NCBI RefSeq assembly: GCF_019656455.1
Contig: NZ_BPMK01000003.1
Coordinates: 124,001-188,000, forward strand
Reading direction: 5' to 3'
Origin: Noviherbaspirillum aridicola
Lineage (GTDB): Bacteria > Pseudomonadota > Gammaproteobacteria > Burkholderiales > Burkholderiaceae_D
DNA length: 64,000 nucleotides
This document shows, in pieces, positions 44,460 to 54,542 of the stretch (position 1 is its first letter; each line of letters opens with the position of its first letter). Under the pieces are notes generated by a model. That model searched no databases and had not been told where the DNA came from. It worked only from the letters and a program-made list of their open reading frames with translations. The position numbers were made by a program, and so were the translations under genes.

Positions 44460-46397
44460 GTGAGCAATCTGGTACAGAAGTTCCAGGAATACAGCGGCTG
44501 GCGCAATGCCGTGCTGGCCGCACTGGCCCGCTGGCGCGCCGGCATCGAGACGGCCGAGCTTTCCGACGCGGCGGGCGACCAGCGGCTCGCGCGGCTGTCC
44601 GCACGCCTGACCGACGACAAGCTGTCGATCGCCTTCGTCGCCGAATTCTCGCGCGGGAAATCCGAACTCATCAACGCCATCTTCTTCGCCGACTACGGCC
44701 AGCGCATCCTGCCGTCGTCCGCCGGCCGCACCACGATGTGCCCGACGGAGCTGATGTACGACGAGACCTTCCCGCCGTCCATCCGGCTGCTGCCGATCGA
44801 AACGCGCGCGCAGGCGGCGTCGACCAGCGACTTCAAGGAGCAGAGCAATGTCTGGACCGTGCTGCCGCTCGACATCAGCTCGGGCGAAGGCATGCTGGAG
44901 GCATTCAAGCAGGTCAGCCTGACCAAGCGGGTGCCGGTCGACGAGGCGCGGCTCTACGGCCTCTATCATGAAGACGACCCGGATGCGGCACTGTCCGTCG
45001 ATGCGGACGGCATGGTCGAGATTTCGCAGTGGCGGCACGCGATCGTCAATTTCCCGCACCCGCTGCTCAAGCAGGGGCTCGTGATCATCGATACCCCGGG
45101 CCTCAACGCGATCGGCACCGAGCCCGAGCTCACGCTCAACCTGATCCCGAATGCCCATTCCGTGCTGTACGTGCTGGCCGCCGACACCGGCGTGACCAAG
45201 AGCGACATCGATGTCTGGCGCGACCATATCGGCGCCGGACCGGCGCGCATGGTGGTGCTCAACAAGATCGACAGCATGTGGGACGAGCTGCGCAGCCCGG
45301 CCGAGGTGGCCGAGCAGATCGACCGCCAGGTGGCGACCGTCGCCCACACGCTGGAGCTGGACCGCGGCCAGGTATTTCCCATCTCGGCGCAGAAGGGCCT
45401 GGTCGCCAAGGTCAATCATGATGCCGCCCTGCTTGAGAAGAGCCGGCTGCCGCAGCTGGAGGCGGCGCTGTCGGAAGAACTCATCCCGAGCAAGCAGGAG
45501 ATCGTGCGCAGGCAGCTCGCCGGCGAGATCGACGAACTCGCGGCCTCGGCGCATTCGCTGCTGGCCGCGCGCACCCGCAACGTGGTGGAACAGCTGGTCG
45601 AGCTGCGCAGCCTGCGCGGCAAGAACCAGAACATCATCGAGCACATGATGAAGCGCGTCGACCTCGAGAAGAAAGAGTTCGACAACAGCCTGCTCAAGCT
45701 GCAGGGCACGCGCGCGGTATTCACCCGCCTGTCGACCGAGGTCTTTACCAACCTCGGCATGGACGTGCTCAAGGCGGACATCGCCGAGACCCGGACCGCG
45801 ATGGAGCAGAGCCGCTTCACCTCCGGCCTGCGCGCGGCGGTGAAGGAGTTCTTCACCCGCGTGCGCTACAACCTCAACCAGTCCTCGCGCAAGACCGAGG
45901 AAATCACCGCGATGATGACGGTGATGTACCGGAAGTTCTCGACCGAGCACGGGCTGGCGCTGTCGGCGCCGATGCCGTTCTCGCTCGACAAGTACATCAA
46001 GGAAGTCGAGCTGATCGAGGGGATCTACCACAAGCAGTTCGGCGCCGCCGCCATCCTCACGATGCCGCAGATGTCGCTGATGTCGAAGTTCTTCGACTCC
46101 ATCGCATCCCGCGTCAAGCAGAGCTTCCTGCAGGCCAACCGCGACGTCGAGGCCTGGCTGAAGGTGGTGATGGCGCCGCTGGAAGCGCAGATCTGGGAGC
46201 ACAAGCAGCAGCTCAAGAAGCGCCGCCAGTCGATCGAGCGGATCCACGTCGCCACCGACGACCTGGAGGAAAAGCTCGGGTCGCTGGAAGAGATGCATGC
46301 CGAGCTCGAGGCGCAGAAGGACAAGCTGGCCGCGCTCGAAGCAGAGCTCCGCCGCGCGGTCGATTCCGAGCTGTCCGAACTGCGGGCCGCCGCCTGA
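44460..46397 (+). CDS. bacterial dynamin-like GTPase
   Basis: This 645-residue dynamin-family GTPase may bind or remodel membranes. The G1 loop is AEFSRGKS (61-68), with Ala where most have Gly; switch I has GRTTMCP; G3 is DTPGLN (211-216) and G4 is NKID (268-271). Long helices follow, with a predicted coiled coil at about 560-640 (HKQQLKKRRQSIERIH). There is no obvious transmembrane helix. The start is GTG at 44460 after GGGGA. It sits between mutM and mutY in the same direction, so it may be co-expressed with them; its role is unknown. Confidence 0.88.
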   Translation: MSNLVQKFQEYSGWRNAVLAALARWRAGIETAELSDAAGDQRLARLSARLTDDKLSIAFVAEFSRGKSELINAIFFADYGQRILPSSAGRTTMCPTELMYDETFPPSIRLLPIETRAQAASTSDFKEQSNVWTVLPLDISSGEGMLEAFKQVSLTKRVPVDEARLYGLYHEDDPDAALSVDADGMVEISQWRHAIVNFPHPLLKQGLVIIDTPGLNAIGTEPELTLNLIPNAHSVLYVLAADTGVTKSDIDVWRDHIGAGPARMVVLNKIDSMWDELRSPAEVAEQIDRQVATVAHTLELDRGQVFPISAQKGLVAKVNHDAALLEKSRLPQLEAALSEELIPSKQEIVRRQLAGEIDELAASAHSLLAARTRNVVEQLVELRSLRGKNQNIIEHMMKRVDLEKKEFDNSLLKLQGTRAVFTRLSTEVFTNLGMDVLKADIAETRTAMEQSRFTSGLRAAVKEFFTRVRYNLNQSSRKTEEITAMMTVMYRKFSTEHGLALSAPMPFSLDKYIKEVELIEGIYHKQFGAAAILTMPQMSLMSKFFDSIASRVKQSFLQANRDVEAWLKVVMAPLEAQIWEHKQQLKKRRQSIERIHVATDDLEEKLGSLEEMHAELEAQKDKLAALEAELRRAVDSELSELRAAA

Positions 46398-46407
46398 TCG
46401 GATCCTG

Positions 46408-47526
46408 ATGAAAAAATTGCTGGACACGACGCCCGCTTCGGCGGGCGTCGCGCATTTTTCCGCCGCCGAAGAGGGCTTCGCCGACGCCGTGGTCGCCTGG
46501 CAGAAGCGGCACGGCCGTCATGCGCTGCCCTGGCAGAACACGCGCGATCCCTACCGCATCTGGCTGTCCGAGATCATGCTGCAGCAGACGCAGGTGGCCA
46601 CCGCCATTCCCTACTACCAGCGGTTCCTGCAGCGCTTTCCCGACGTTGCCGCACTCGCAGCGGCGGCGCCCGAGGAGGTGATGGCGCACTGGAGCGGTCT
46701 CGGCTATTACAGCCGCGCGCGCAACCTGCACCGCTGTGCCCAGCGCGTGGTGGCCGAATACGGCGGGCGCTTTCCCGTCGATCCCGGCCTGCTGGCGGAG
46801 CTGCCGGGCATCGGCCGCTCCACCGCCGCCGCCATTGCCGCGTTTTCGAGCGGCGCGCGCGCGGCGATCCTGGACGGGAACGTGAAGCGGGTCTTTTGCC
46901 GGGTTTTCGGCATCGACGGATTTCCGGGCGAGCGGCGGGTCGAGGAAGCGCTATGGCTGCGCGCGGAGCGCCTGCTGCCTGCCGCCGGCATGGAGGCCTA
47001 TACCCAGGGCCTGATGGATCTGGGTGCGACGATCTGCACCCGCAGCCGGCCGTCCTGCCCGCAATGCCCGCTCGCGCCGCGCTGCGTCGCACTGGCCCAG
47101 GACCGCGTAGCCGATCTGCCTGCCCGCAAGCCGAAAAAGACGGTGCCGGAGCGCCACGCGTCGATGCTGGTGCTGTCGCACGGCGACGAGGTGCTGCTCG
47201 AGCAGCGGCCCGACAGCGGCATCTGGGGCGGCCTGCTGTCGCTGCCGGAACTGGGTGCGGACGCAGGCGAAGCGGATGTCGTCGCCCTGGCGTCGCGCTT
47301 CGGCGAGGCGGGCGACAGTGAAAGACTGTCGCGGTTCACGCATGTGTTCACCCACTTCAAGCTGCATGTCGCGCCCTGGCGGATGCGGCTGCGCGGGCGC
47401 GCGGGCCTGGCGTCGGACGGTGCGCATGTCTGGTACCCGGTTGCCCGGCTGGAGGATGCGCCGCTGCCGGCGCCGGTGAAGAAGCTACTGCTGGCTGCAT
47501 TCCGGAGCGGCGACCTGCTCGGTTGA
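46408..47526 (+). CDS. mutY: A/G-specific adenine glycosylase MutY
   Basis: MutY removes adenine paired with 8-oxoguanine. The 372-residue enzyme has E55 (SEIMLQQTQV), a helix-hairpin-helix with LPGIGRSTAAAIAAF, catalytic D156 (ILDGNVKRV) and [4Fe-4S] ligands C210-x6-C217-x2-C220-x5-C226. A C-terminal NUDIX-like 8-oxoG recognition domain follows (about 245-365). It starts 10 bp after the dynamin gene. Its 3' end overlaps the convergent cyclase gene by 42 bp. Confidence 0.97.
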   Translation: MKKLLDTTPASAGVAHFSAAEEGFADAVVAWQKRHGRHALPWQNTRDPYRIWLSEIMLQQTQVATAIPYYQRFLQRFPDVAALAAAAPEEVMAHWSGLGYYSRARNLHRCAQRVVAEYGGRFPVDPGLLAELPGIGRSTAAAIAAFSSGARAAILDGNVKRVFCRVFGIDGFPGERRVEEALWLRAERLLPAAGMEAYTQGLMDLGATICTRSRPSCPQCPLAPRCVALAQDRVADLPARKPKKTVPERHASMLVLSHGDEVLLEQRPDSGIWGGLLSLPELGADAGEADVVALASRFGEAGDSERLSRFTHVFTHFKLHVAPWRMRLRGRAGLASDGAHVWYPVARLEDAPLPAPVKKLLLAAFRSGDLLG

Positions 47527-48624
47527 CCACTCCACCCGGTTGCGTCCGAGCTGCTTGGCGCGGTAGAGCGCGGCGTCGGCGCGCGCGATCAGGTCGGTGA
47601 TCTTCTCGCCCGGCCGGTACTCGGCGACGCCGATCGACAGCGAGATATGCTTTTGCGGCAGCACTTTCTGGAAGTCGAGGAAGTGGGCATACACGCGCAG
47701 CCGCTCGGCATGCATGACCGCGCCCTTGAGGTCGGTGTCGGGCAGGATCTGCAGGAATTCATCTCCGCCGTAGCGGCCGAGGACGTCGGTGTCGCGGATG
47801 CAGTCGCGCGCGGTCTTCGCGAATTCCCTGATGATGGTGTCGCCCGCGAGGTGGCCGCAGTTGTCGTTGATCTGCTTGAAGCGGTCGATGTCGATCAGGC
47901 AGATGCAGAACGGCACAGCGCGGGTCTGCGCATGCAGCCTGGCCTGCTCGAGTTCGGTCTGCAGCTGGCGCCGGTTGTAAAGGCCGGTCAGCTCGTCGCG
48001 CACCGATTTTTCCTCATAGTGCTCGAGCTGGTAGCGGGTGGCGCGCAGCAGCTGCCGCATGTTCTGGATCTGCTTGCCGACCAGGATCATGCCGGGCAGC
48101 GTCAGCGCCAGCACGCACCACTGCACGAGGTCAGCGCGGAACACGAAGTCATGGCCCTCGGCCTGGCCCCGCAGCAGGATGATGGCGAGATAGGCGCTCA
48201 GGCAGACTGCCGACAGCATGATCAGCGACAGCGTCGTCAGGCGGAAGATCCCGAACGAGAAGGCGATCAGCATGAAAGGCACCAGCGCGATCTGGGTCGG
48301 ACGCTCCAGCCAGGCGACGGTCAGCATGATTGCCAGCGACACCACGAGCTGCGGCAGCATCAGGCTGGGATCGCGGTAGCGGGTGTGATGGCCGAAGCGG
48401 AACAGCAGATGGAAGCCGGCGACGCTGGCGACCACGACCATCGCGATGAGCACGAAGCTGCCGCCGCTGATGAAGCCCTGCCGGTAGAAGACGAACAGGC
48501 TGAGCGCATACAGCAGCGAAATCAGGCCGATCGGGGACACCTGCGGCATCCGTACCGGCTTGATGGTCCGTCGCCGGTTGATCGACTCGGACCTTAAGGT
48601 CTCGCGTGCATCATCCATTAACAT
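47485..48624 (-). CDS. membrane-bound diguanylate cyclase
   Basis: This protein makes cyclic di-GMP at the inner membrane. The 379-residue product has about six helices (about 30-190) without a recognisable periplasmic sensor. A GGDEF domain follows (about 215-370), with active motif RYGGDEF and an I-site RDTD five residues before it. The ATG at 48624 or 48618 is likelier than the upstream in-frame TTG (48639). No strong ribosome site is visible. Confidence 0.92.
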   Translation of the reverse strand: MLMDDARETLRSESINRRRTIKPVRMPQVSPIGLISLLYALSLFVFYRQGFISGGSFVLIAMVVVASVAGFHLLFRFGHHTRYRDPSLMLPQLVVSLAIMLTVAWLERPTQIALVPFMLIAFSFGIFRLTTLSLIMLSAVCLSAYLAIILLRGQAEGHDFVFRADLVQWCVLALTLPGMILVGKQIQNMRQLLRATRYQLEHYEEKSVRDELTGLYNRRQLQTELEQARLHAQTRAVPFCICLIDIDRFKQINDNCGHLAGDTIIREFAKTARDCIRDTDVLGRYGGDEFLQILPDTDLKGAVMHAERLRVYAHFLDFQKVLPQKHISLSIGVAEYRPGEKITDLIARADAALYRAKQLGRNRVEWSTEQVAAPECSQQ

Positions 48625-48821
48625 TCGAAAAGCGCTCAAGATGGTACCTGATGGGCCCTGCGGAAGAGTTTGCCAGGGGAGTGGAACTGCGGACGAAACG
48701 ACTCCTGCATTTATCCTATGAATGCATGGCGCCGATTTTGCGCACCGACAAACGGGTTTGATATAGGGCCGTCGCCGCGGCGAGGCGGGCGGGAAGCGAT
48801 TGACGCTTTGCTATCGAAAGC

Positions 48822-49451
48822 TCAGATGATGCCGTGCTGGGTCAGGAACTGGTGCACCACTTCGAGGCGCGAGCGCGGGTCCTCGAGTTCCAGCAGCGCC
48901 TGCCGCGCCTTGAGTGGAATCGGCAGCAGTTCGCACCAGCGATTGGCGACCCAGCCCGCGCTGTCGAGGCGCAGCGGCTGCGAGAACGGACTGATGAAGT
49001 CTTTCCCCTGCTCGGCGCGACCCTGACGCTCGACGTTTTCGATCACGGTCTTGAGCGCGCCGGCGCAGGCCACGTGCAGCGCATCCGCCGCGGGCATGCC
49101 GTCCGGCGCGAGCATGTGAACCCTTGCTTCCAGCCGCTGGTCCGGCAGCACGCGCGTGTCCTCGATGCGAAAGCGTTCGCCGCCCTCGGTCACCAGGCTC
49201 ATGAGGCCGAGCTGCGCCATGTCCCAGTCGCGCATGTGGGCCAGCGTGCCGACCCGTTCCGGCTCGGCGGCGGCGCCGACCTCCTGCCCCGCGCGTATGA
49301 GCACCACTCCGAAAGGCCGCTCCTGCTTCATGCATTCGCGCACCATGTCGATATAGCGCGTCTCGAATACCCGCAGCGGCAGCACGCCCTGCGGGAAGAG
49401 CACGGTATTGAGCGGGAACAGCGGCAGCCAGGCCTCGGTTTGCGGCAGCAT
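48822..49451 (-). CDS. LON-substrate-binding-domain protein
   Basis: This 209-residue protein consists of the N-terminal substrate-binding domain of Lon (LPLFPLNTVLFPQGVLPLRVFETRY in parts, about 8-32), without the ATPase or protease domains. Stand-alone versions are widespread, and their role is unclear. No ribosome site precedes the ATG at 49451. A longer in-frame form would overlap rapZ. It is the last gene of the minus-strand block after rapZ. Confidence 0.87.
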   Translation of the reverse strand: MLPQTEAWLPLFPLNTVLFPQGVLPLRVFETRYIDMVRECMKQERPFGVVLIRAGQEVGAAAEPERVGTLAHMRDWDMAQLGLMSLVTEGGERFRIEDTRVLPDQRLEARVHMLAPDGMPAADALHVACAGALKTVIENVERQGRAEQGKDFISPFSQPLRLDSAGWVANRWCELLPIPLKARQALLELEDPRSRLEVVHQFLTQHGII

Positions 49452-49476
49452 GATGGGAAGGAGTGCGGTGTACGCG

Positions 49477-50337
49477 TCAGGAGAGTTCGCGGTGGCGCAC
49501 GAGCACACGCTCGCTCGCGCGGAAGTGTCGGGCCAGCTGCTCGACCATGTAGACCGAGCGGTGCTGGCCGCCGGTGCAGCCGATGGCGACCGTCAGATAG
49601 CTCCGGTTGTCATTCTTGAATGAGGGCAGCCACTTCTCGATGAAGGTGCGGATGTCGGCCAGCAGTTCGGCGACATGGGCCTGCGAGTCGAGAAAGGCGA
49701 TCACCGGTTCGTCGCGGCCGTTGAAGGGGCGCAGCGCGGTGTCGTAATACGGATTCGGCAGCACGCGTACATCGAATACCATGTCGGCATCGAGCGGCAC
49801 GCCGAACTTGAACGCAAAGGACTCGAACAGCAGCGTCAGCGGCGTCCTTTCGGTCTCCACCAGGTCCTTGATCCAGGCCCGCAGCTTGTTGGCCGACAGG
49901 CCGGAAGTGTCGATCACGTGACCGACGCCCTCGATGCCGGACATGATCTCGCGTTCGAGCTGTATGCATTCGGTCAGCGTCGGCTGTTCGTTGCTGCCGG
50001 GAGGACGGAAGCGGTGCGACAGCGGATGACTGCGGCGGGTTTCGGAAAAGCGGGTGATCAGGGATTCGGTCTTCGCCGTCAGGAACAGCACCTTGACGTC
50101 ATGACCGTCCTGCTTGAGCTGGCGGATGTCGCCGGGCAGGCTGAGCAGGGAGTCGGCGCTGCGCGCATCCATCGCCACCGCCAGCGTCTCGCCGCCTTCT
50201 TCCATGCGGGTGGCGACGAGTTGTCGCAGCAGCTTGGGAGGCAGGTTGTCGACGCAGAAATAGCCGGCGTCCTCGAGGGCGTTGAGGCCGACGGATTTGC
50301 CCGAGCCGGAGATGCCGGTGATGAGAATGATGCGCAT
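49477..50337 (-). CDS. rapZ: RNase adapter protein RapZ
   Basis: RapZ binds small RNAs and nucleotides; in E. coli it targets GlmZ to RNase E and so controls GlmS. The 286-residue product has Walker A GISGSGKS (8-15), DNLPP (about 30-34) and a C-terminal domain with [17 protein letters not shown]. The start at 50337 ([15 protein letters not shown]) is standard. It lies downstream of hprK; the association with PTS genes is widespread. Confidence 0.95.
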   Translation of the reverse strand: MRIILITGISGSGKSVGLNALEDAGYFCVDNLPPKLLRQLVATRMEEGGETLAVAMDARSADSLLSLPGDIRQLKQDGHDVKVLFLTAKTESLITRFSETRRSHPLSHRFRPPGSNEQPTLTECIQLEREIMSGIEGVGHVIDTSGLSANKLRAWIKDLVETERTPLTLLFESFAFKFGVPLDADMVFDVRVLPNPYYDTALRPFNGRDEPVIAFLDSQAHVAELLADIRTFIEKWLPSFKNDNRSYLTVAIGCTGGQHRSVYMVEQLARHFRASERVLVRHRELS

Positions 50338-50397
50338 GGCGGCAATCATACCGTAAGGTTCCGGCAATCGCTCGTCGGCGGCCGGCCCTGCCTGCGC

Positions 50398-51336
50398 CTA
50401 TTCGTTGCCCATCGCCTTTTGCTGGCGCTCCATGAATTCCTTGAGCGTGTCGATGCCGCGCAGCTGCAGGATGGTGTTGCGCACCGCGGCTTCGAGCAGC
50501 ACGGCGAGGTTGCGGCCGGCTTCGACCGGGATCACCACCTTGCGGATCGGCAGGCCGAGCACTTCCTCGGTCTGCGAGTGCAGGGGCAGGCGCTCGTAGT
50601 TTTCCTCGAGCGTGCTGCGGCGGACCAGGTGCACGATCAGCTTGAGCCGCATCTTGCGGCGCACCGCCGTCTCGCCGAAGATGGTCTTGATGTCGAGCAG
50701 GCCGAGACCGCGGACTTCGAGCAGATTCTGCAGCAGCGGCGGGCAGCGGCCTTCGATCATGTTCGGCGCGATGCGCGCGAACTCGACCGCGTCGTCGGCG
50801 ACCAGGCCGTGGTTGCGCGAAATGAGTTCGAGACCGAGTTCGCTCTTGCCCAGCCCGGATTCGCCGGTGATCAGCACGCCGACGCCGAGCACGTCCATGA
50901 ATACGCCGTGCATCGTCACCCGTTGCGCCAGCTCCTTGGACAGGTAGACGCGCAGGTAGTCGATCACCTGGGCCGCCGGCAGCGGCGTCGAAAACAGCGG
51001 GATGTTGGTCTCGTCGCAGACGGCGAGGATGTAGGGCGGCGTTTCCAGTCCCTCGGCGATGATGAAGGCCGGCGGTTCGCCGTTGACCAGCTCTTCGGTC
51101 TGGTACTTGCGCGAGGCGGGGGAGAGCTTGTTGTAGTACTGGATTTCCTGCTGGCCGAAGACCTGCAGTCGTCCGGGGTGGATCAGGTTCAGGTGACCGA
51201 CCTGGTCCGCCGCGGACGTGGCGTCGCCCGAGATGCGCCGCTCGCCGCCGGGGAAGCCGGCGAACCAGCCCAGCTGCAGCGCCTCGCGGGTGTCGTCGAA
51301 CAGCTGCTGTATGGTCAGGTGGGTGGACGTCGGCAT
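50398..51336 (-). CDS. hprK: HPr kinase/phosphorylase
   Basis: HprK phosphorylates and dephosphorylates Ser46 of HPr. The 312-residue protein has the conserved [20 protein letters not shown] (in parts; H143, Walker A 158-165 GESGLGKS), then [22 protein letters not shown]. In betaproteobacteria it sits with ptsN and usually controls a regulatory, not sugar-transporting, PTS. HPr and enzyme I are not in the window. Confidence 0.95.
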   Translation of the reverse strand: MPTSTHLTIQQLFDDTREALQLGWFAGFPGGERRISGDATSAADQVGHLNLIHPGRLQVFGQQEIQYYNKLSPASRKYQTEELVNGEPPAFIIAEGLETPPYILAVCDETNIPLFSTPLPAAQVIDYLRVYLSKELAQRVTMHGVFMDVLGVGVLITGESGLGKSELGLELISRNHGLVADDAVEFARIAPNMIEGRCPPLLQNLLEVRGLGLLDIKTIFGETAVRRKMRLKLIVHLVRRSTLEENYERLPLHSQTEEVLGLPIRKVVIPVEAGRNLAVLLEAAVRNTILQLRGIDTLKEFMERQQKAMGNE

Positions 51337-51349
51337 GCCCGGTGTGCGG

Positions 51350-51817
51350 TCAGGCGTGGATGCTCGGCTGCCACGCGAGGATGCGGGCGTGGACGGAAGC
51401 CGCGTCGGGGTCGGTGGCCAGTTGCTGGCGGAAGGCCTGGTCGGAGAACATTTCGGCGATCTCGGACAGGATTTCGAGATGCTGCTGGGTCACGTGGTCC
51501 GGAATCAGCAGGAAGACCAGCAGGCTCACCGGCTGGCCGTCGGGCGACTCGAAGGGAATCGCTTCCTTGAGCCTGACGAAGGCTGCGAGCGGGGACTTGA
51601 GGCCCTTGATCCGGCCATGCGGCACTGCAACGCCGTGGCCAAGTCCGGTGGAGCCGAGGCGCTCCCTCGCGAACAGGTTGTCCGACACAACCGAGCGTGC
51701 AATGCCGCAGTTGTTTTCAAAGATCAACCCCGCCTGCTCGAATGCGCGCTTCTTGCTCGAGACCTCGAGGTCGAGAACCACATTCTTGGCTGACAGGATT
51801 TTTGCCAGATTGGTCAT
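51350..51817 (-). CDS. ptsN: PTS IIA-like nitrogen regulatory protein PtsN
   Basis: PtsN (EIIA-Ntr) regulates potassium transport, nitrogen and envelope functions through its phosphorylation state. The 155-residue product has phospho-acceptor H67 in [11 protein letters not shown]. It is the first gene of ptsN-hprK-rapZ. The usual upstream partners rpoN and hpf are absent; queF is there instead, and a promoter lies directly in front. Confidence 0.93.
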   Translation of the reverse strand: MTNLAKILSAKNVVLDLEVSSKKRAFEQAGLIFENNCGIARSVVSDNLFARERLGSTGLGHGVAVPHGRIKGLKSPLAAFVRLKEAIPFESPDGQPVSLLVFLLIPDHVTQQHLEILSEIAEMFSDQAFRQQLATDPDAASVHARILAWQPSIHA

Positions 51818-51865
51818 TTTGGGAAAAGCCTATGGTGCACTGCACAAAACACGGTGTCGAGACGC

Positions 51866-51893
51866 ATTATAGGCCTCTTCGGCGAATGCGCAA
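51866..51893 (-). promoter_or_regulatory. promoter of ptsN-hprK-rapZ
   Basis: On the minus strand, TTGCGC (51893-51888), a 16-bp spacer and a perfect TATAAT (51871-51866) lie about 50 bp before ptsN. Confidence 0.65.
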
Positions 51894-52039
51894 TCTACAG
51901 CTTAGGATTGCATCCGCCCTGTCCATTGATGCCGGACATGAAACCCATGCGCGCCGAACGCGTCGCGTCATAACTGCCACACGCGTGGCGCTTCGACCGC
52001 CGACGGCCGGAAAAGTTTTCCGGCCAGAATTGCAAGCGC

Positions 52040-52879
52040 TCACTGCCTCGCGTTGCGATCGTTCGAAGGCCGCTGCCCGGTGCTGAAGTTGGTGCGCCAG
52101 GGATTGATGTCAAGACCGCCGCGCCGCGTGTATCGCGCGTACACCGCAAGTTTCTGTGGCTTGCACCGGCGCAGGATATCCATGAACACCCGTTCCACGC
52201 ACTGTTCGTGGAATTCGTTGTGATTGCGGAAGCCGATCAGGTAGCGCAGCAGGCTTTCCTGGTCGATCGGCGGTCCGACGTAGCGGATCTGCACGCTGCC
52301 CCAGTCGGGCTGGCCGGTCACGAGGCAGTTCGACTTCAGCAGATGCGACACCAGCACTTCCTCGACCGGCGATTCATCGAACCTGGCGACGAGCAGGGAC
52401 GGGTCCGGCGTGTAAGTGTCCACATCGATGTCGAGGCGGTCCAGCAGCAAGCCTTCGAGTTCGCCCATCTTCAGGTTGCCGAAGGCATCGGGCAGGGTCA
52501 GCCTGACCTGGACGGAACTGCCGAAGCCGTCGGAGAGATCGGCGCGCAGCATGTCGGCCAAAGCTTCCGGACTCGCGACCCGGGTCTGGTTGAAGGAATT
52601 CAGGTAGAGCTTGAGCGACTTCGATTCGATGATGTTGGGAGAGTCGGCGGGCACCATGAAAGTACCGACCGCCACCTGCGGCTTGCCGCGCATGTTCAGC
52701 CACGACAGCTCATAGGCGTTCCAGATGTCCATGCCGAAGAAGGGCAGGGTGCCGCTGATGCCGATTTCCTCGCGCTTGGCCTGGCGCGGGATCGGAAACA
52801 GCAGCGCCGGCGAGTACTCCGCCTGATACGCAGTGGGTTTGCCGAGCGGCGAGGCATCCGGCTGGTTGGGGGTGGTCAT
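52040..52879 (-). CDS. queF: NADPH-dependent 7-cyano-7-deazaguanine reductase QueF
   Basis: QueF reduces preQ0 to preQ1 in queuosine synthesis. The 279-residue protein is the long, two-domain form: an N-terminal half with the substrate segment [14 protein letters not shown], and a C-terminal half with the catalytic C185 ([10 protein letters not shown]) and D192. It follows ilvA on the same strand. The 222-bp gap to ptsN holds the ptsN promoter. Confidence 0.95.
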   Translation of the reverse strand: MTTPNQPDASPLGKPTAYQAEYSPALLFPIPRQAKREEIGISGTLPFFGMDIWNAYELSWLNMRGKPQVAVGTFMVPADSPNIIESKSLKLYLNSFNQTRVASPEALADMLRADLSDGFGSSVQVRLTLPDAFGNLKMGELEGLLLDRLDIDVDTYTPDPSLLVARFDESPVEEVLVSHLLKSNCLVTGQPDWGSVQIRYVGPPIDQESLLRYLIGFRNHNEFHEQCVERVFMDILRRCKPQKLAVYARYTRRGGLDINPWRTNFSTGQRPSNDRNARQ

Positions 52880-52932
52880 ACGAAAATACCAATAGACAGG
52901 ACCGGGCGGCTGGCGTTCGCCCGGTCCGGGGA

Positions 52933-54456
52933 TTACAGGAACAGCTTGTACGCCGGGTTCTCGCTTTCGTCCCAGTAGCGGTAGCCGAGCCCGGAGAGGA
53001 AGTTGCGGAAGGCCTTCATTTCCTTTTTCGGCACCTGCAGGCCGACCAGGATGCGCCCGACGTCGCCGCCCTGGTTGCGGTAATGGAACAGGCTGATGTT
53101 CCAGTTGGGCGCCATGCAGTCGAGGAAGCGCATCAGCGCGCCCGGGCGCTCGGGGAATTCGAAGCGATACAGCAGTTCGTCGTGCGCCAGCGGACTCTTG
53201 CCGCCCACCAGATGACGGATGTGCAGCTTGGCCAGTTCGTCATGGGTCAGGTCCAGCGTCCTGAAGCCGTGCTTCTCATAGTTCTTCGTGATGCGGCCGG
53301 GCTCCTCGCTGCTCGAGATCTGCAGGCCGACGAATACGTGCGCGGTCTTTTCGTCGCTGATGCGGTAGACGAACTCGGTCACGTTGCGCGGGCCGGTCAG
53401 CTCGCAGAAGCGCCTGAAGCTGCCGCGCTCCTCGGGAATCGTGACCGCGAACACGGCTTCGCGCGCCTCGCCCACCTCGGCGCGGTCGGCGACGAAGCGC
53501 AGGCGGTCGAAGTTCATGTTGGCGCCGCAGGCGATGGTGACGAGGTTCTCGTTGCGCAGCGGCTTCTTGGAGGCGCGCGAGCGCTCGATGTATTCCTTGG
53601 CGCCGGCCACCGCCAGCGCGCCGGAGGGCTCGAGGATGCTGCGCGTGTCCTGGAACACATCCTTGAGCGCGGCGCAGACCGCATCGGTGTCGACCAGGAT
53701 CACGTCGTCCACATACTGCTTCGCGAGGCGGAAAGTCTCCTCGCCGACCAGCTTGACCGCGGTGCCGTCGCAGAACAGGCCGACGTCCGGCAGCGCGACG
53801 CGGCGGCCCGCCTTCAGGCTGCGCGCCATGGCGTCGGAGTCGGTCGACTGCACGCCGATGATCTTGATGTCCGGCCGCACCGCCTTGACGTAGGCCGCCA
53901 CGCCGGAGATCAGGCCGCCGCCGCCGATGGCCGCGAAGATCGCGTGTATCGGCCCCGGATGCTGGCGCAGGATCTCCATGCCGATGGTGCCCTGGCCGGC
54001 GATCACGTCGGGATCGTCGAAGGGATGGACGAAGGTCAGCTTGTGCTTCTTTTCCAGCGTCAGCGCGTGGTTGTAGGCGTCGGTATAGGAATCGCCGAAC
54101 AGCACGACCTCGCCGCCGCGCGCCTTCACCGCTTCGATCTTGACCGGCGGGGTGGTGGTCGGCATCACGATCACCGCGCGGCAGCCGAGACGGCTGGCGG
54201 AGAGCGCCACGCCCTGCGCGTGGTTGCCGGCCGAGGCGCAGATCACGCCGCGCTTGAGCTGCGCCGGGCTGAGATGCGCCATCTTGTTGTAGGCGCCGCG
54301 CAGCTTGAAGCTGAAGACGCTCTGCATGTCCTCGCGCTTGAGGTGAATTCGGTTGCCCATCCGCTCGGACAGGGTGGGGGCGAGCTCCAGCGGCGATTCG
54401 ACCGCGACGTCGTAGACGCGGGCAGTGAGGATCTTCTTGAGATAGTCGGTTGTCAT
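52933..54456 (-). CDS. ilvA: threonine ammonia-lyase, biosynthetic (IlvA)
   Basis: IlvA deaminates threonine to 2-oxobutanoate, the first step to isoleucine. The 507-residue enzyme has the PLP lysine K51 ([14 protein letters not shown]), the glycine loop GGGGLISG, and two C-terminal ACT-like regulatory domains (about 325-410 and 420-500) that bind isoleucine or valine. The ATG at 54456 gives the normal start. It is divergent from a YqaA-like gene. Confidence 0.95.
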   Translation of the reverse strand: MTTDYLKKILTARVYDVAVESPLELAPTLSERMGNRIHLKREDMQSVFSFKLRGAYNKMAHLSPAQLKRGVICASAGNHAQGVALSASRLGCRAVIVMPTTTPPVKIEAVKARGGEVVLFGDSYTDAYNHALTLEKKHKLTFVHPFDDPDVIAGQGTIGMEILRQHPGPIHAIFAAIGGGGLISGVAAYVKAVRPDIKIIGVQSTDSDAMARSLKAGRRVALPDVGLFCDGTAVKLVGEETFRLAKQYVDDVILVDTDAVCAALKDVFQDTRSILEPSGALAVAGAKEYIERSRASKKPLRNENLVTIACGANMNFDRLRFVADRAEVGEAREAVFAVTIPEERGSFRRFCELTGPRNVTEFVYRISDEKTAHVFVGLQISSSEEPGRITKNYEKHGFRTLDLTHDELAKLHIRHLVGGKSPLAHDELLYRFEFPERPGALMRFLDCMAPNWNISLFHYRNQGGDVGRILVGLQVPKKEMKAFRNFLSGLGYRYWDESENPAYKLFL

Positions 54457-54505
54457 GGGCCAGTGCGTTGTTCGGTTCCCGACGCGGCGCGCAAGGGAAC
54501 TCGTC

Positions 54506-54513
54506 ATTATAAT
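54506..54513. promoter_or_regulatory. palindromic -10 region in the ilvA / yqaA divergent gap
   Basis: ATTATAAT reads as TATAAT on both strands (54508-54513 plus, 54511-54506 minus). The two promoters would overlap and compete. I see no well-spaced -35 on either side, so this is tentative. Confidence 0.35.
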
Positions 54514-54542
54514 GGACGCCCCTCGTCAACTCTCATCCATTC

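Noticed and set aside
48593-48598. Single CTTAAG near the membrane cyclase start
   Set aside because: There is no second half-site at the required 11-bp spacing, so it is not counted as a PmrA-type box.
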